From Panopea generosa (Eukaryota; Mollusca; Bivalvia; Adapedonta; Hiatellidae): a stretch of DNA of 64,000 nucleotides. The stretch is taken from the NCBI GenBank assembly GCA_029582155.1, contig CM055902.1, forward strand, positions 14,892,086 to 14,956,085, read 5' to 3'. Position numbers and translations under genes: made by a program. Within the stretch, counting starts at the first letter, position 1. Each line of letters starts with the position of its first letter. Positions 39,001-51,700 of this stretch are shown here, in pieces. The notes below the pieces were generated by a model. That model made no database searches. It was not told the DNA's origin and saw only the letters and a program-made list of their open reading frames with translations.

Positions 39001-39190
39001 TCCCTTTTGAACATTGCCACGGCTTTATTTAGTGCTTCTGTACACGTTGTCTATGTCACGATATTGATTGGCATTGTAGCTTCATTTTCATGTCTCTGCA
39101 TAGTTGATGAAACCACGGCAGGTATTTCAACCATCGACATAAGAATCTCAAAACGTTTATAACCTGAACCTATGTTTAGCATTCCTGAAA
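39001..39190 (-). pseudogene. Mutator-like transposase fragment
   Basis: The minus strand from about 39190 reads MLNIGSGYKRFEILMSMVEI, continues with PAVVSSTMQRHENEATMPIN, meets a stop, then TTCTEALNKAVAMFKRD. The pattern G-x-G-Y...IP...SS-T-M-x-x-x-E followed by an EAL segment resembles the region in animal Mutator-like (MULE) transposases that precedes the catalytic domain. This is recognition by eye, without a profile search. The fragment has at least one stop and no intact frame of full length. Confidence 0.5.
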
Positions 39191-41339
39191 TGTTTTGAAT
39201 ATTTTCTTATTTTTATAATTCATGTAACAATTTTCTGTTTAACAGGAAACACAGAACGTGCATAAATTTATTTTTAACATTTACTTATTTATCCCCTGTT
39301 GAGTAGCAGAAAGGGAATGTAAGAATACTGTCCGTTCATCCGTTATATTATCTATACATACATTTTCTTAATAAAGGTTTGGCTTTCATAATATAGTTGT
39401 TCAAAGAATCTGTAAATGCCGATTCACTCTCGCACACAGGAAATAATTTAACTTTTTATAGTTGTTTATCTCTAGATATCACAAAATAAGTTATTATTTT
39501 ATGTGATACATAGATATTGATCAGTGAGCTATGATAAAGCATCAATTTACCTTATACTCAATTGCTTTGTGTTGATGTCAAATGATATTGTACTTTTCCT
39601 GTTTACTTGATGTGTCTTGTTTTTTTCCACTGTTCTTATACTTCAACATATACCGTTTACGTATAACAATGACCTATAGTGTCTTCCATTATTTCCTTCA
39701 ATACCAAACTTTTACATGCATCAGGTCAGCTTATTGTCAAAATTCAAGTTTCACTCTTCCTTGTCTCAGTCCTGGTATAAATAATACTGTTTCATGTAAA
39801 TCCATGTATTCAGCGCATTGGAACAAATTCACAAATGATTCATATCCGAAAATGAGTAATCCGAAATGTTACCACTTCGAGTATTGATGTTATTTTCGTA
39901 GTTGTTTCTTCGACTTCCATATGTACGAGCACTTAAGCTGGTTTAGAACGAAAAACATTATACTCTTACATGCTTGTCGATCGCTTCTTTGACAAAAACC
40001 TGTCTTATTTACATTTCTGACATCTCTTATTGAAAATACTTCGCTTTGTTAATATCCTATTGCGACTCGACTTTTAATTAACGTAACGGCGAAATTAAAT
40101 CCCAAAAATGAAAGGAACAGAAAGGAACTAAGTGCGTAGCGATGCGCAGTAACAACCCGCAGACACGTCTTTAATATACTATTATATTATTTTCTTACTC
40201 AGATATATTCGTGTCTGTCTCTCATTAATTCATTTTTACACGTACACATTCACATCAATCTTATGAAAAATAGTTTTATATGTTTTCTTCTCAGTTTACA
40301 CACCAGTTCCTTTCAAACTCTATTGGCTGAGTAGTTATCACCTTTGTTAAATTGTGATATCAGTGAGTACATCAACAACGTTATTGTATTAGTATTTGCA
40401 TGCACAATTTAACAATTGTGTTTGTATTCTAAATAAGTATACGTACGGATGGACATGTAATGTATTTATGATATGTTTTGCCTGGAATCGGTGTTATATA
40501 GATAAATCTGTAGTTTTATTGATCGGTTTGACACTGACTGTTTCATTAACATGTTAATATGCTGCAACATGCATGTGTAACTATGTTATTCGTTTTATGT
40601 GAAGTTGTTTATAATAAAGTGCACAACTTTACAACATTTAAGTAAAATATATCTAATTATGTATATGTATCTAATCCGGGTTTTGTCACTAATGCACCAA
40701 GTTAACAATTAACATGTTAACATGATACAATATACATTTATAACTACGAAATCAAAGTTAATATTTGATTACAAATTGTGTTGTACATAATTTATTTCAC
40801 TTTAATACGTCTGTTTTATATAAATTATTCGAACTGATTTGAAGATTTTTATCCTACAATGTTACATGATGTGACAATTTCATCATGGGCAGATATCAAT
40901 CTATATCTGAGAATGGTGCAATTTAACAATAATGATTATAAATTTATATTTGAAATTGTAAGAATTTCCTAGGAATGTAATAATTTACGGATTGTATCAA
41001 CTTAATGAGACACATATATATAGTCGTTATCTTGTCATGTCTTCAAAACAACGACCTCGTAAGAAACACAAGGAAACGGTAAGTGTCAAGACCTAGGTAA
41101 CAAACTATAAGAGCAGATTTGATATTAGTATTATACAAATCAGTGTGTAGTGGCCATTGTTACAACCAAAGATAAGATGAGGTATGTTAACATTCTGATG
41201 TTTTGCAAAAATTAAGTTTCTGGAAAAGGTGAACCATTTATCAACAGTATTTTAACGGGAAAGAACATCCTCCCAGAAGAAATATTAGCAGAGAAGGAAT
41301 CTTCGTATTTTCGGCGATGATATGCGTTAAACTTCACAA

Positions 41340-41500
41340 AATCATGAGCAAATCGGTAAACATAGAATTAGTTGAGCTATTACTGAAATGTGTTTCATGC
41401 TGCTTCACCTTCTTTTAAAGTTATTTTGACAGATCGTTTCCACTGGGTAACCTACAAGTCATTATATGTGACAAAGAGTTGGAAGATGCATCGATACGAT
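41340..41500. repeat. Divergent unit fragment resuming after the insertion
   Basis: AATCATGAGCAAATCGG through TGACAAAGAGTTGGAAGATG matches, with substitutions, the unit segment at about 485-635. That segment directly follows the part that ends at 37751, so an old unit was split by roughly 3.6 kb of inserted DNA. Confidence 0.65.
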
Positions 41501-41690
41501 ATATATTCGTACATATCTGGAAATTTGATCTATTCTGAATCAAGCGTAATGCGTGATGCCTACGCACAGTTTCTTGTACAACAACCAGACAGGAAGCAGT
41601 TCATGTGCATAAGCTTAACACTGGTTTTGCCAAATGAGAGTATTGTGTTTAAGTTAATGGAATTACATAATCGAGGAAAGTAAATAAGTT

Positions 41691-41718
41691 TAGATATATA
41701 TATATATATATATATATT
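41691..41718. repeat. AT dinucleotide microsatellite
   Basis: An uninterrupted TA run of about 25 bp. Confidence 0.9.
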
Positions 41719-44004
41719 CAAGTATTTCGCAGCCGATATATTTCCTATGAAAACATTTTCAATTGACAACAGTTAACAATTACAATACTATTAAAAATAT
41801 AGAAACATGTCATTTGCCTTATGACATATATGATAAAAAATTAATTAAATGAAACTAAAATAATATATCATAGATATTTGTCACTGACCTGTTCCACAAT
41901 CAACTCCCGTGTATCCCGCTACACAAGAACACGCTGCAACCCCGGCCGCACAGTTACAGACCCTAAACCCCTCAAGTACCCCATAATTGCACTCCGTTTG
42001 CGCTCAGTTTGCACTCCGTTCGCGCTCCGTTCTCGCTTAGTTCGCGCTCCGTTCGCGCTCCGTTTGCGTGCACTCGATTAAACGTGGTTAATTTAATGCA
42101 CTCACAAACGCAAGTATTCGCTCACGAGCGCTGTATAGCTGAGTGCTCTATTTAATAATCCTTTTAGCGTTCGCTTCGTTCAGCGTTCACTTAACGTTCA
42201 GTTCGCTCAGTTCGGTTTCCGTCCCATAACCAATCGCAACATCTCAACTCTTTAAAATGATTCTATATTGACTTTTTAATTTAATCTGTTCCAATGGAGC
42301 AATAAAATATATCCATGGGATTTAGTCAAGGTAAATTAATTCATAATCCGATTGTTTGTCTACATATTATGTCACCCGCAGGGCGAAAGGTTGAACTAGT
42401 ATCGATAATAGGCATGTTTAACGGAAGTGTCTATGTTTTGATATTTTAGGTGATCAGTGGTCTTGGTGATCAAAGAATATTCACGTTATACCGGCTTCTG
42501 TTATTCAGACCGACATGTGTTTGCGTCAGTATCTTCTTTGATATACCGTAAGCCGTTTGTTACAGGAAAGCAATAAAGTTTGTCCACAAAATTTACATAT
42601 ACATCATCAACATAAACTAAATATATTGTTATTAATAATTCAAGCAGTGACTTAACAACATTTGGATATATCACTGGTTTTGTTAATGTTCAAACTAAAA
42701 TAAGCTTTATAATCAATAATATGCACTGCATGGGTGATAAAAAAATTATTATAATCCGTGCGTTGCAATTCGACATTATAATAAATGATTTTTGAAAAAT
42801 AATAATATTGTAGTGTTTTTCTCGATTTGGGTCCAAATGTGCTTAAAAAAGATATTCTGATATTTTGAGTTTTTATAATTATTTTCGTTATCATTATGTA
42901 TATAAATATACTTGGAATGAACTTTTTTCAGCGGGTTTCTCAAATTATTCTTTTACTGATAGTATGCTTTATGTTAATATATTATTTAAAATGACAAACT
43001 ATATAAAACTTGTTTGAAACTACTTCCACTGTGCTATACCGCTAATTATATGACACGCAGCAACACACCCGTGATGTTAATTACGTTATGTCACATGCCA
43101 GTGAGAGCCGTGTCAATTAAGTTATATGCTAAAGCGGTGACTTATCGGTCTATTCACCACGGAAGATATGTATGATTTCATTTTGATTGTAATTCGTGTC
43201 AGATGGATGAATCTTTATTGAGCCAACATTATGTGATTGAAAAGAAAAGAGAAAAAAAACAGCTAGCCAATTAACAACAAATAAAAAAATCATTTAAGAT
43301 GTTGGTTATTCGAAGTTTCAGAACGCTTAAGTATGTAAATATCATGATGTTAATATCATTAAATTAACGAACCGAAAACCCAACGCCAGTTCTGAATGAA
43401 TGGTAGAAAGTGTGACATACACGTATTAAGGGTTGTATATTCATGGCTGTCATTTTACCACAGCTGCCATAGCGATTTCGTATAAAAAACAGATCAGAAT
43501 TGTTAATTTACAAAATAAAACAATCCTACAATTCTAAAACTAATAAAAATTAAAGACATGTCTCTAAATAATTACTTGTAAAAATGCAGTATTTTATTTG
43601 TATTATTTTTTACTTTCATTATTTGTTTTAGTGTTTTAAATATTGTTTTCATTGGAGCTATTATTATAGTATACATATTGACTTGTTGATTTGTCACAGC
43701 TTTTATATTGGATACGTGCGTACGTGCATCTGGTCAGTCGTTCACAATTAATAAAACAATTTAATTACTATTATGAAGGCAGGGTTGTATGGCAATCATC
43801 AAAACAGATACCCATGGTGAGAACCACATGTGTGTCAATAAATAGTTAATTGGTGATTTATCGGTCCATTGGTCACGAAGAACCCTGCCGGTGTGTAATT
43901 TTCATTTTGATTATAATTTGTGCCAGATGAATTAATCTTTATTTAACCCGCGGCATGTGATAGGATAAGAAATATATAGTCAAAATCAATACTAAAATAT
44001 GCAG

Positions 44005-44175
44005 ATTTTTTATAATATTATTATTATCCTCATTATTATTAATATCTATTATATATTTTATTATTATTTATTAATATTATTATCAATATTATTGTTATTA
44101 TTGCTATATTACTTTATTATTATATTATTATTATATTATTATTATAATTATTATTATTATTATTATTGTTGTTGT
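44005..44175. repeat. ATT-rich microsatellite in TIR element copy 2
   Basis: Same microsatellite as in copy 1, but with a different number and phase of trinucleotides. Confidence 0.85.
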
Positions 44176-44590
44176 CATTTCTTACTTGTTGCGCCTTTCA
44201 CAGCGTTTATAATGGCTTAATTGTTACGTACTTACGTGCACGTGATCAGGCATATCGATTTTGTAGGAAAGCGGGAAAACAATATATTTACTATTTTGTA
44301 GGCAGTGAATACATGTTCTTTTTTGTTTATTTAAACCTTCCTCATGATCAAAAGCTGTTATGTAGTCAATATAAAATCACAACCTCAAAAAGGTAACCTA
44401 GAAATTTACGTTTACTAGTTTTTTATTTCCTGTGTTTAATGTGTTATTTCGGTCTGTCGTGTTAATTTGGCATACATACATTTATTTTACATTAATTTAA
44501 TTCAGCTTAATTGTGAAGTAAGCTCGGAGCTTATGCATTCTCCAGTGCATTTCCTTATTAGATCTGGTACTGAATTGTGTTTCGAGAGGT

Positions 44591-44666
44591 CGGGTAGAGC
44601 CTGGGTCAAACTCGCGACCTCTGCCGTCTGAAGCCAGCACCCTATCCGCTATACTACTGACCCACG
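44591..44666 (-). other. tRNA-like segment inside TIR element copy 2
   Basis: Essentially the same sequence as the tRNA-like segment of copy 1, at the equivalent place. It was therefore already present in the common ancestor of the two elements. Confidence 0.5.
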
Positions 44667-45768
44667 TTATATTTTAGAATACAATTTATTTATAACTATT
44701 ATTTTAATGAGATGTGCACGAGTATAATGTTTCAACTTTAATTGCAGTATAACAGTTTTACGTAGATTTGTTCACAACTAAGCACAAACTCAGTGTAACT
44801 ATGTTTGGGGAAAATATAAAACTAAAGTCCAAATTGAATTGAAAATTGGTAATTTTTATTTTGCCGAAATACACAAACAAATAGAATCATAATCATATAA
44901 TTTTCTGCATATCTTTGTTTCGTTTGATTCACGCATGCTTTGATATTTTTGTATTTGGAGCAGTATACGCTTAAATCGAAATAAAGTACATGTATTGTAT
45001 TTTCTATAACTAATTTATATCGAAATAACACGGCAAATAGTGAATTCATATTACATCTTTTCGAATTGTAATTTACACAATATATATAATTATTTATATA
45101 TTTGTTGCGCAAACCAAATCATGCTTCAACATGCAACTAAATTAGCATTGAAACCGTAGATAACCATTGATGTATCGTCTATTGTATAATAGGTATTTTA
45201 AACATTATTGTATTGATCAGCTAAATATTGATATTTATGTTATAATTGATAAATTGTTGACCAAAATAAGTTTTATCATGCGTTTTACAATAAAACATTT
45301 ATATAAACTACATGGTTTATATTTATGTGAAAGAAATATTTTTGTTATCTCGACTTAAAGTATCGACTTCACGATCAAATAATGAAAAAGAGTGTATCCG
45401 AATGAACGAGTGCACTCAGAAGCGCACGAATAGTTCTGTTATCTGTTATCTTACTGTGTCTAGCGTATACTGCATATACTGCGCATCTGAGTGCACTCAG
45501 CGTATCTGAGTGCATTCAGCGTGTCTGAGTGCACTCGATCTATTTCATGCGTTCAGGAGTGCGTTTATTATTCAAAATCCAGCGTTTGCTTACGGTCCAG
45601 GTCCGCTCCGTCAGCGCTCAATCTGCGTTCCGTTCGCGCTCCGTCTGCGCTACGCTCGCGCTCCGCTTACGCTCTGAGTGCACTCCGTTTGCGTGCATTT
45701 GGGGTACTTGAGCGGTTTATGGTCTGTACCACCTTTCGCACAGGTACCACCGTTATTGCAATCAAATG

Positions 45769-46304
45769 CTGTAACAAAGTGTATTTTATGCTTTTGTACT
45801 TCAGTCAGTTCTAGGAAATTAGTAAACTTTAAAGACTATCTCGATAAGATAGCATATCAGATACAAGAAACTTAAGCTTTAGTCGGTTAAGATATATCAA
45901 ATAAATGCTGGCTAGAAAAGTTATTTTTAGATCTATAAAATCAAAAATTATTAAAAACAATTTTCATATTATTTCGATCCTGTCGAATGAACTGGTCTTG
46001 TGGAGAAACATTTTGTGAACAATAAACAAGGGTCATTTGTATCGTTACGTCTCAAAAATGATGTGACCTACTTTTTGTGTTTACTAAACAGCCGTTATAA
46101 ATATCAATGTTTAATGCAAGAGTAATTGAAATTAAAGTTACACCTTTATATATATTTAGATGAGGCAGCTACCATTACAGCTGGCCCAGATTATAATACA
46201 TTCAATTCCCAACAAAGCGTATGAACCCATATAAAATATATCCTTACATATTAGAGTAAACGATATATTCTATGTCAAGAGTAGAATGCTTTGTATGCGC
46301 GTAA
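45769..46304. other. Intron sequence, nothing recognised
   Basis: AT-rich DNA between the acceptor of the first EGF exon and the left LTR of the Ty3/Gypsy-type element. No exon or repeat could be identified. Confidence 0.6.
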
Positions 46305-46832
46305 TGTTATTATAGAGTACATTTTAGGCCATTTTGGGGTAATACTTTTTCTTCAAATTTCTTCAATTTTTCTAAATAAAACCTTGATAAATTTATATTT
46401 TTGCTTAAATTAAACAAAGAAATATGGAAGTTAATAAAATAAAATAAATATTTAAGTTTTAACATTTTTTATATATATTAGTAAGATATTATCTTCTCAG
46501 ACTTTGAAATGTCTAAGTGATTCCTGTGACAACTAGCTTAATTGATTGTTAAGCATTGAATGTACTTAGTGACAAGTCATAAAGGGATACTTATCATCCT
46601 ATCTTTTTAAGCTGGTTAAAGGTTCGCAAGTTTCTTTATTCACTAAATTTTTGGAAAAACACACGCTTGGCTCAAATTCTTCTGGCTAAGTCTGCGTAAA
46701 ACCCATGCGCACCAAGTTTGTTAAACCCCTAAAATATTCTTATTCCGGGGCCACCTGGTTTTCTCGATTTTGATTGGTTAATACATCACGCCGAGGATAG
46801 AGTACAAAACTCCAAAGTTTCCCTTGTACGAC

Positions 46833-46928
46833 AGTCTGTTTTTAACATCTGTCTGTGCAAGGAGTAAATAAAGTTTCAGATATATAAATATAAACTTGGA
46901 GTTCATTATATGTCATCTCTATCCTCAG
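46833..46928 (+). repeat. 96-bp direct repeat within the LTR, first copy
   Basis: Runs from AGTCTGTTTTTAACATCTG to CTATCCTCAG and is followed by GTAAGTGA, a consensus splice donor. It is repeated almost exactly at 48346-48441, and the pair recurs in the 3' LTR (about 56241-56336 and 57747-57842). Confidence 0.85.
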
Positions 46929-48345
46929 GTAAGTGATATTTTTACTCACTATATATATTTGGTTTCTTTGGAAATTGATCTTGTATTTTATCATGTATTT
47001 CTGTATTTCATTTTCTTCATATTTTTATGTAAAGTTTTCATAACCAGACTATTGAGATATAATTAACATCATTTAAACTTAACTTTTCGATTACCAGCGA
47101 GTCGGGGAAAATTCTTTACTTTGACTCGAATTGGTGCTCCTTTAAAATAGAATTTCTTCATTTGTCTATAGTTATTTCCCCTGAATTACTCTTCAGTTAA
47201 AGAAGTCTCGCGGCAGAGGGAAACTATTATCCTAAGAATACAATTGAAAACTAATCCTTTTTGGACTCAAAATTCATGAGCTTCATGCACCAAAATATAA
47301 GACAACGAATCATGTAAGTTGTGGGAATAACTGGATCTTAGAAATAATTTATCAGTTTTAAAATTCATTGTTTTTAAAAATATCCGAATATTGTATACTA
47401 TCCGAATTACAGCGGATATGAAAACTATTTAAATAAAATCTGTTTGATTCTAAAGTCTAAAACAAGTAGGAATCTTTTATAGTTTGTATTTTGGAAACTG
47501 ATTGATATCATGTTTGATATATGGAGTGTATGGTGATGAATGTATGTGTGATTTAACTGAATGATTTATTGGTACAAGAACCTATATATTAAATGGGCAC
47601 ATTTATGTATATTTTAAATAACCCAAGACAACATCTGAAATATGTTATATTTACATGTAGATTAAACTATTAATAGTGACCGGTCAACATTGTTCGCTAC
47701 TACGAACATGCTATATACACCTATTCGGCTTATTATAGATTGTTGTAAAGCCTTTACTATTTACACTATTTTTGGAATATTTGATGTTCCGCTTGTTGCA
47801 TTTTATAGTTTAAAATTATGGATCGACCGACTACCGATTGACGGTCACTAGCAATACAAACAGTTCTATTGTCTGATTTTACATTTTTTTCAACAGTAGA
47901 TATATGTGTTAAGAACGTAAGAAGTAAGAAGTAAAATGCTGAGTTAATCTATTACTCTGTCATTAGTATATTCCTATGCTTATATATTCTCATTGATATC
48001 ATCTATGACCTGTGTGTGGAGAGTGAATCTAGAATGTTTGTTTTTATTACTGGTATAACTTTTGATTTTGATAGGCCGTAAAACCTCAATGTTTATTATC
48101 AGATATAATGACTGCTGATTCTATTTACTCGATGTCTGATTTAATTTGTATGTTTATTGATGATTGTTTTGTAGGTTGAACATGTCTGGACCTTGAATTA
48201 TTTGTTTAGATATTTTAAAATAATAAATTGCCTTTGGTTCAATTGATATGAGTACATACTCTTGTTTGGATTTAAAAAAAAAAAAAAAAAAAAAAAAAGT
48301 ATGAATGAGAAAAAGACATGTTCAACATTATGTATTTTTAGTATG

Positions 48346-48441
48346 AGTCTGTTTTTAACATCTGTCTGTGCAAGGAGTAAATAAAGTTTAAGATATATAA
48401 ATATAAACTTGGAGTTCATTATATGTCATCTCTATCCTCAG
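48346..48441 (+). repeat. 96-bp direct repeat within the LTR, second copy
   Basis: Matches 46833-46928, but after CTATCCTCAG it continues GTCCAACAAAGAGGAGAGC instead of a splice donor. It lies shortly after the A-rich run. Confidence 0.85.
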
Positions 48442-48500
48442 GTCCAACAAAGAGGAGAGCCCCCCCCCCCCCCCCCCCCATTTTTATACCCCGTAATAAC

Positions 48501-48765
48501 TGGTGGAGAATCCGGGTACCAGCCACCACCACCAGAGGACAGACAACAAAATGGTCAACGCCAGAGACAAACTGGTTATCAGCAGTCCCAACAACGACCA
48601 CAGCTGTACACTAGAGAAGACAAGACATGCTGGCGATGTGGAGAAACAACAGGTAGGGGTTTTCATAATTGTCCTGCTAAAGGCTGTTTATGTAACAACT
48701 GTTTCAATTATGGTCATTACCCACATAAATGTCAGCCGAAAGAAAAACCAAGGTTTCAAAAATAG
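48501..48765 (+). CDS. gag: gag-type nucleocapsid zinc-knuckle part (fossil)
   Basis: A frame rich in Gln, Pro and Arg leads into a cysteine-histidine cluster of zinc-knuckle type (CWRCGETTGRGFHNC, then CNNCFNYGHYPHKC). Nucleocapsid domains of this kind bind the element's RNA during packaging. This is the only gag part recognised. The upstream proline run comes from the poly-C tract of the LTR. It belongs to a broken element. Confidence 0.65.
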
Positions 48766-48771
48766 GGGTAC

Positions 48772-51700
48772 GTGCCTGCCCGTGACACTTCTCTGCTCAA
48801 GGGTAGGCATAGAGGCAATTTCAGTGAAATTAAATATAATCACAAGAAACAAGGTGCCAAATCACATTTCATTCAAAATGATAAAACCAGAAGTGCTAAG
48901 AAAAATCTTTCTGATAAAAGTCATACCAAACCTTTTTCGAATTCTATATCTGAAAACCCAACAACTATTAACATTGACTGTAGTAGTGGTGGTGAAAAAA
49001 GTGCTTCAAATTCAAAATTGTCAAAATCAAATGACGATTATTTAGCAAATAAAAATGTCACTTCTGAGAGAAGTGAAAATATACAACACAGTGCTTCTGT
49101 TAATTTGGCAACTCCATTGTGCAAAAACACAGTACTTATTGCAATAGGTGGTAGAAAAACCAAAGCTTTAATTGACACAGGTGCTTCAATATCCTGTGCG
49201 GCAATGTCATTTTTAAATAAAACTGAAATTGATACAAAAAATTTGAAAAATTCTAACATTCAAACAATTATTGGAGTTGGAAACACCCGTCATTCTGTTC
49301 TAGGCCCTTTAGACCTTGCTTTCAAAATTTCTAGAGTGAATATCACTCACACATTTTACATATTAGAAGAACTTAACCATCCTCTAATCATTGGCATAGA
49401 TTTTATTGAAAAACATAAAGTTCAGTTGGATTTTGATAGAAAGTTGCTTTCAATGGCAAACAATTCGGTAGTCGCTTCTATAAATACAACTCAATCGGGC
49501 TTAGCCCGTGTCAGTAAGCAAATTACAATAAAAGCAGGTCATATGCAAACAGTTCAGGTCAAAATTTCAAGACGGGAGAATAACGAAACAATTTTGCTTG
49601 AGCCATCACCAGCATTAGCCACATGTTCGTTAATTGGTGCAAAATGCGTAGTAACAATTAAAAAGAAATGTGCATTGTTCAATATTATCAATCCTACTGA
49701 CAAGAATATAGTGCTTAGCAAAAATAGAGTAATAGCGTTCATTAGTAATATTGACACTGATGTTATTAAATTGGAACCTACTAACAATACTAATGCTAAC
49801 ACTAATACAGCTGAAGTCAATTGTACAGGCAGCTCTAATAGCCAAACTAATGATAAATTGGATAATTCTGATGTTCAATTTGATCTTTCGACATCAAACA
49901 TCTCAGAGGACGAAAAACAACAACTTCATGCTCTGTTAATGAAAAATAAGGATATATTTTCAACCTCAATGGAAAATATAGGTATGACTGACATATACTC
50001 TCATTCCATTGAAACAAAGCCAGATTCAAAACCTGTACACTTACACTTCTACCGACAACCCCCACATTTAAAAGCTGAGACTGAAAAACAAGTTAAGGAA
50101 ATGTTAGACGCTCAGATAATACAAAACTATGATTTCGAAATAATTTACAAAGATGGCAAATCTATGCAAGCAGATGCTTTGTCACGAATGTATTGTGAGG
50201 AGCAAGATGAATACTTAACTTCTAAATATGAGACCACCGCTGATCAATCGAAGGTTGATAGACCAGTTAACCAAACTACCAACACAGTTGCTCTGTCACT
50301 ACAGGCAACGGATCATGAATCACCATCAGTGTCTACCGAAATAGCAGACCAATTGCTGCTTAATGATGAAATTGAGGACAATCAAAATAATGAAGATAAC
50401 GCTGCAACCACAACCGTTTACAACATGATCACGATAGAATTTGGAACTATACCAGTCGTTCTTTCAATTGATGATCAGTCTGATACAAAAGCAGACAAAC
50501 CAGAGGAATATGAAATCCATACCAGCACTGATGATTTTGTGACACTTCAAAGAGAAGATGAAGATTTCAAAGATATGTATACTTATAAAGCTTCTAATAC
50601 ACAAGAACAACCAGATGATGATAAACGTGCAAGAAGAGTTATCCGTGAAGCTGACCAGTACATCCTTGAAGATAACATTCTGTATCGCTTGTATTATCCC
50701 AGAAGCAGATGCAGTTATAACACCCAAAGAGAGGCCCAACAGCTAGCATTACCCGCAGCATTTCGCCAAGATGCAGTTACAGCATATCATGATAGCAAAG
50801 CAGGAAGATGTCACTTAGGAAAACAGAAAACATATGACAAACTTCGGATGAAATATTACTGGCCAACCATGTACCATGATGTTGTTGAATATGTTTCTTC
50901 GTGTGATATTTGCCAGCGCATAAAGGTTGACAGACATCCACACCCACCACCACTAACACCAATGCCACATATGAAACCATTTCAGAGATACCACATGGAC
51001 ATTCTAGGACCACTCCCTAAAACTTCAGAAGGATATCAATATATCCTCTTGCTTGTTGATAGCGGAAGTAGATGGCCTGAAGCATTTCCGCTTCAGACAC
51101 AAGAAGCTAGAGAAATCGCAAGTGTTTTGTACAACCAGGTTATCACTAGGTTTGGTTCTTGTCTAAGCATTGTAACTGATAGAGGTGCCAATTTTATGTC
51201 GAAACTTTTAGCAGCTCTATGTGCATTATTCGATATAAAGAAACACTCAACTAGCGCTTACCATGCGATGACTAACGCGACTTGCGAACGTACAAATAGT
51301 TCAATCTTGCAAATACTTCGCGCGTATATCTCAGAAAATCAGAAAGATTGGCATTCTTTCCTACCTAGCATAATGATGGGACTGAGAGCTACTCCAAATG
51401 AATCTACTCAAATGTCTCCCTATGAAATTCTTTTTGGTACCACAATGACTCTTCCCATAGATGTTCAGCTGATTCCAAAACAATCTCTTGGAAGAGATGC
51501 TAAAACTTTTCTTGATAATCTTCTCCAGCAATTAAAAGTGGTTCATGACATAGCCGCAGGTAACAGAAAAGTTGCACAAGAAAAGATGAAGGAACGGTAC
51601 GATCGAAAAGCGAGTATTCCCCAATATAAAATAGGCGATAAAGTATTGCTAAAAAATCACCGTACTATTGTTGGGCACTCTTTCAAATTAGAAGATAAAT

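Larger units (their letters stand above)
37752..41339 (-). mobile_element. Decayed Mutator-like DNA transposon region with nested SINEs
   Basis: This 3.6 kb block splits an old array unit: the unit stops at 37751 and resumes at 41340. On the minus strand parts translate into transposase-like sequence (see 39001-39190), and further up (about 39840-39930) a stretch reads like YGSRRNNYENN with stops. Exact ends and target duplications were not found. SINEs at 38460 and 38715 sit inside. Apart from these nothing recognisable is seen in 40150-41339. Confidence 0.4.
41957..45726. mobile_element. Non-autonomous TIR DNA transposon, copy 2, inside an EGF exon
   Basis: Same family as the copy at 20077: same ends, TA duplication at 41955-41956 and 45727-45728, same orientation, and collinear along nearly all its length with scattered differences. 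It has about 270 bp near 44900-45180 that copy 1 lacks, and it lacks about 75 bp that copy 1 has near 20755-20830. It carries no transposase frame; the 96-codon and 107-codon frames inside are not conserved in a meaningful way. It interrupts the first EGF exon of the host gene. Confidence 0.85.
41889..45768 (-). pseudogene. EGF-like exon (first in transcript order), split by a TIR transposon
   Basis: Two pieces of one exon flank a 3.77 kb insertion. The upstream piece (45768-45729) follows a TTACAG acceptor and encodes residues including DCNNGGTCAKGG. The downstream piece (41956-41889) encodes CAAGVAACSCVAGYTGVDC and ends at a GTCAGT donor. Without the insertion and one copy of its TA target duplication the exon is 108 nt, phase 1 to phase 1, so it was an in-frame 36-codon EGF module. 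The spacing between the third and fourth cysteines is odd, with an extra cysteine. It is older than the array exons. In this allele it is either skipped, which keeps frame, or no longer functional. Confidence 0.65.
46305..48500 (+). repeat. 5' LTR
   Basis: Begins TGTTATTATAGAG and ends CCGTAATAAC, giving inverted ends TGTTATTA/TAATAAC(A). It contains an AATAAA signal in GGAGTAAATAAAG, a TATA-like ATATATAAATATAAAC, an A-rich run near 48272-48298 and a C run at 48460-48479. A CAG/GTAAGT donor-like site lies at 46926-46934. A possible primer-binding site starting TGGTGG follows at 48501, but this may equally be gag sequence. Confidence 0.8.

Noticed and set aside
38737-39162. 141-codon plus-strand frame
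   Set aside because: It starts within a SINE and runs antisense through the transposase relic, with no domain.
39582-39887. 101-codon plus-strand frame
   Set aside because: Phe- and Tyr-rich AT-driven composition, lies in the decayed transposon block, and has no recognisable domain or splice context.
44822-45814. Frames of 96 and 107 codons in the second TIR element as a transposase
   Set aside because: The second lies over the subterminal repeats and the element end, the first is in a segment missing from copy 1, and neither has DDE-type motifs.
48409-48500. Polyproline start of a frame and the antisense glycine-rich frames
   Set aside because: Produced by the poly-C tract of the LTR.
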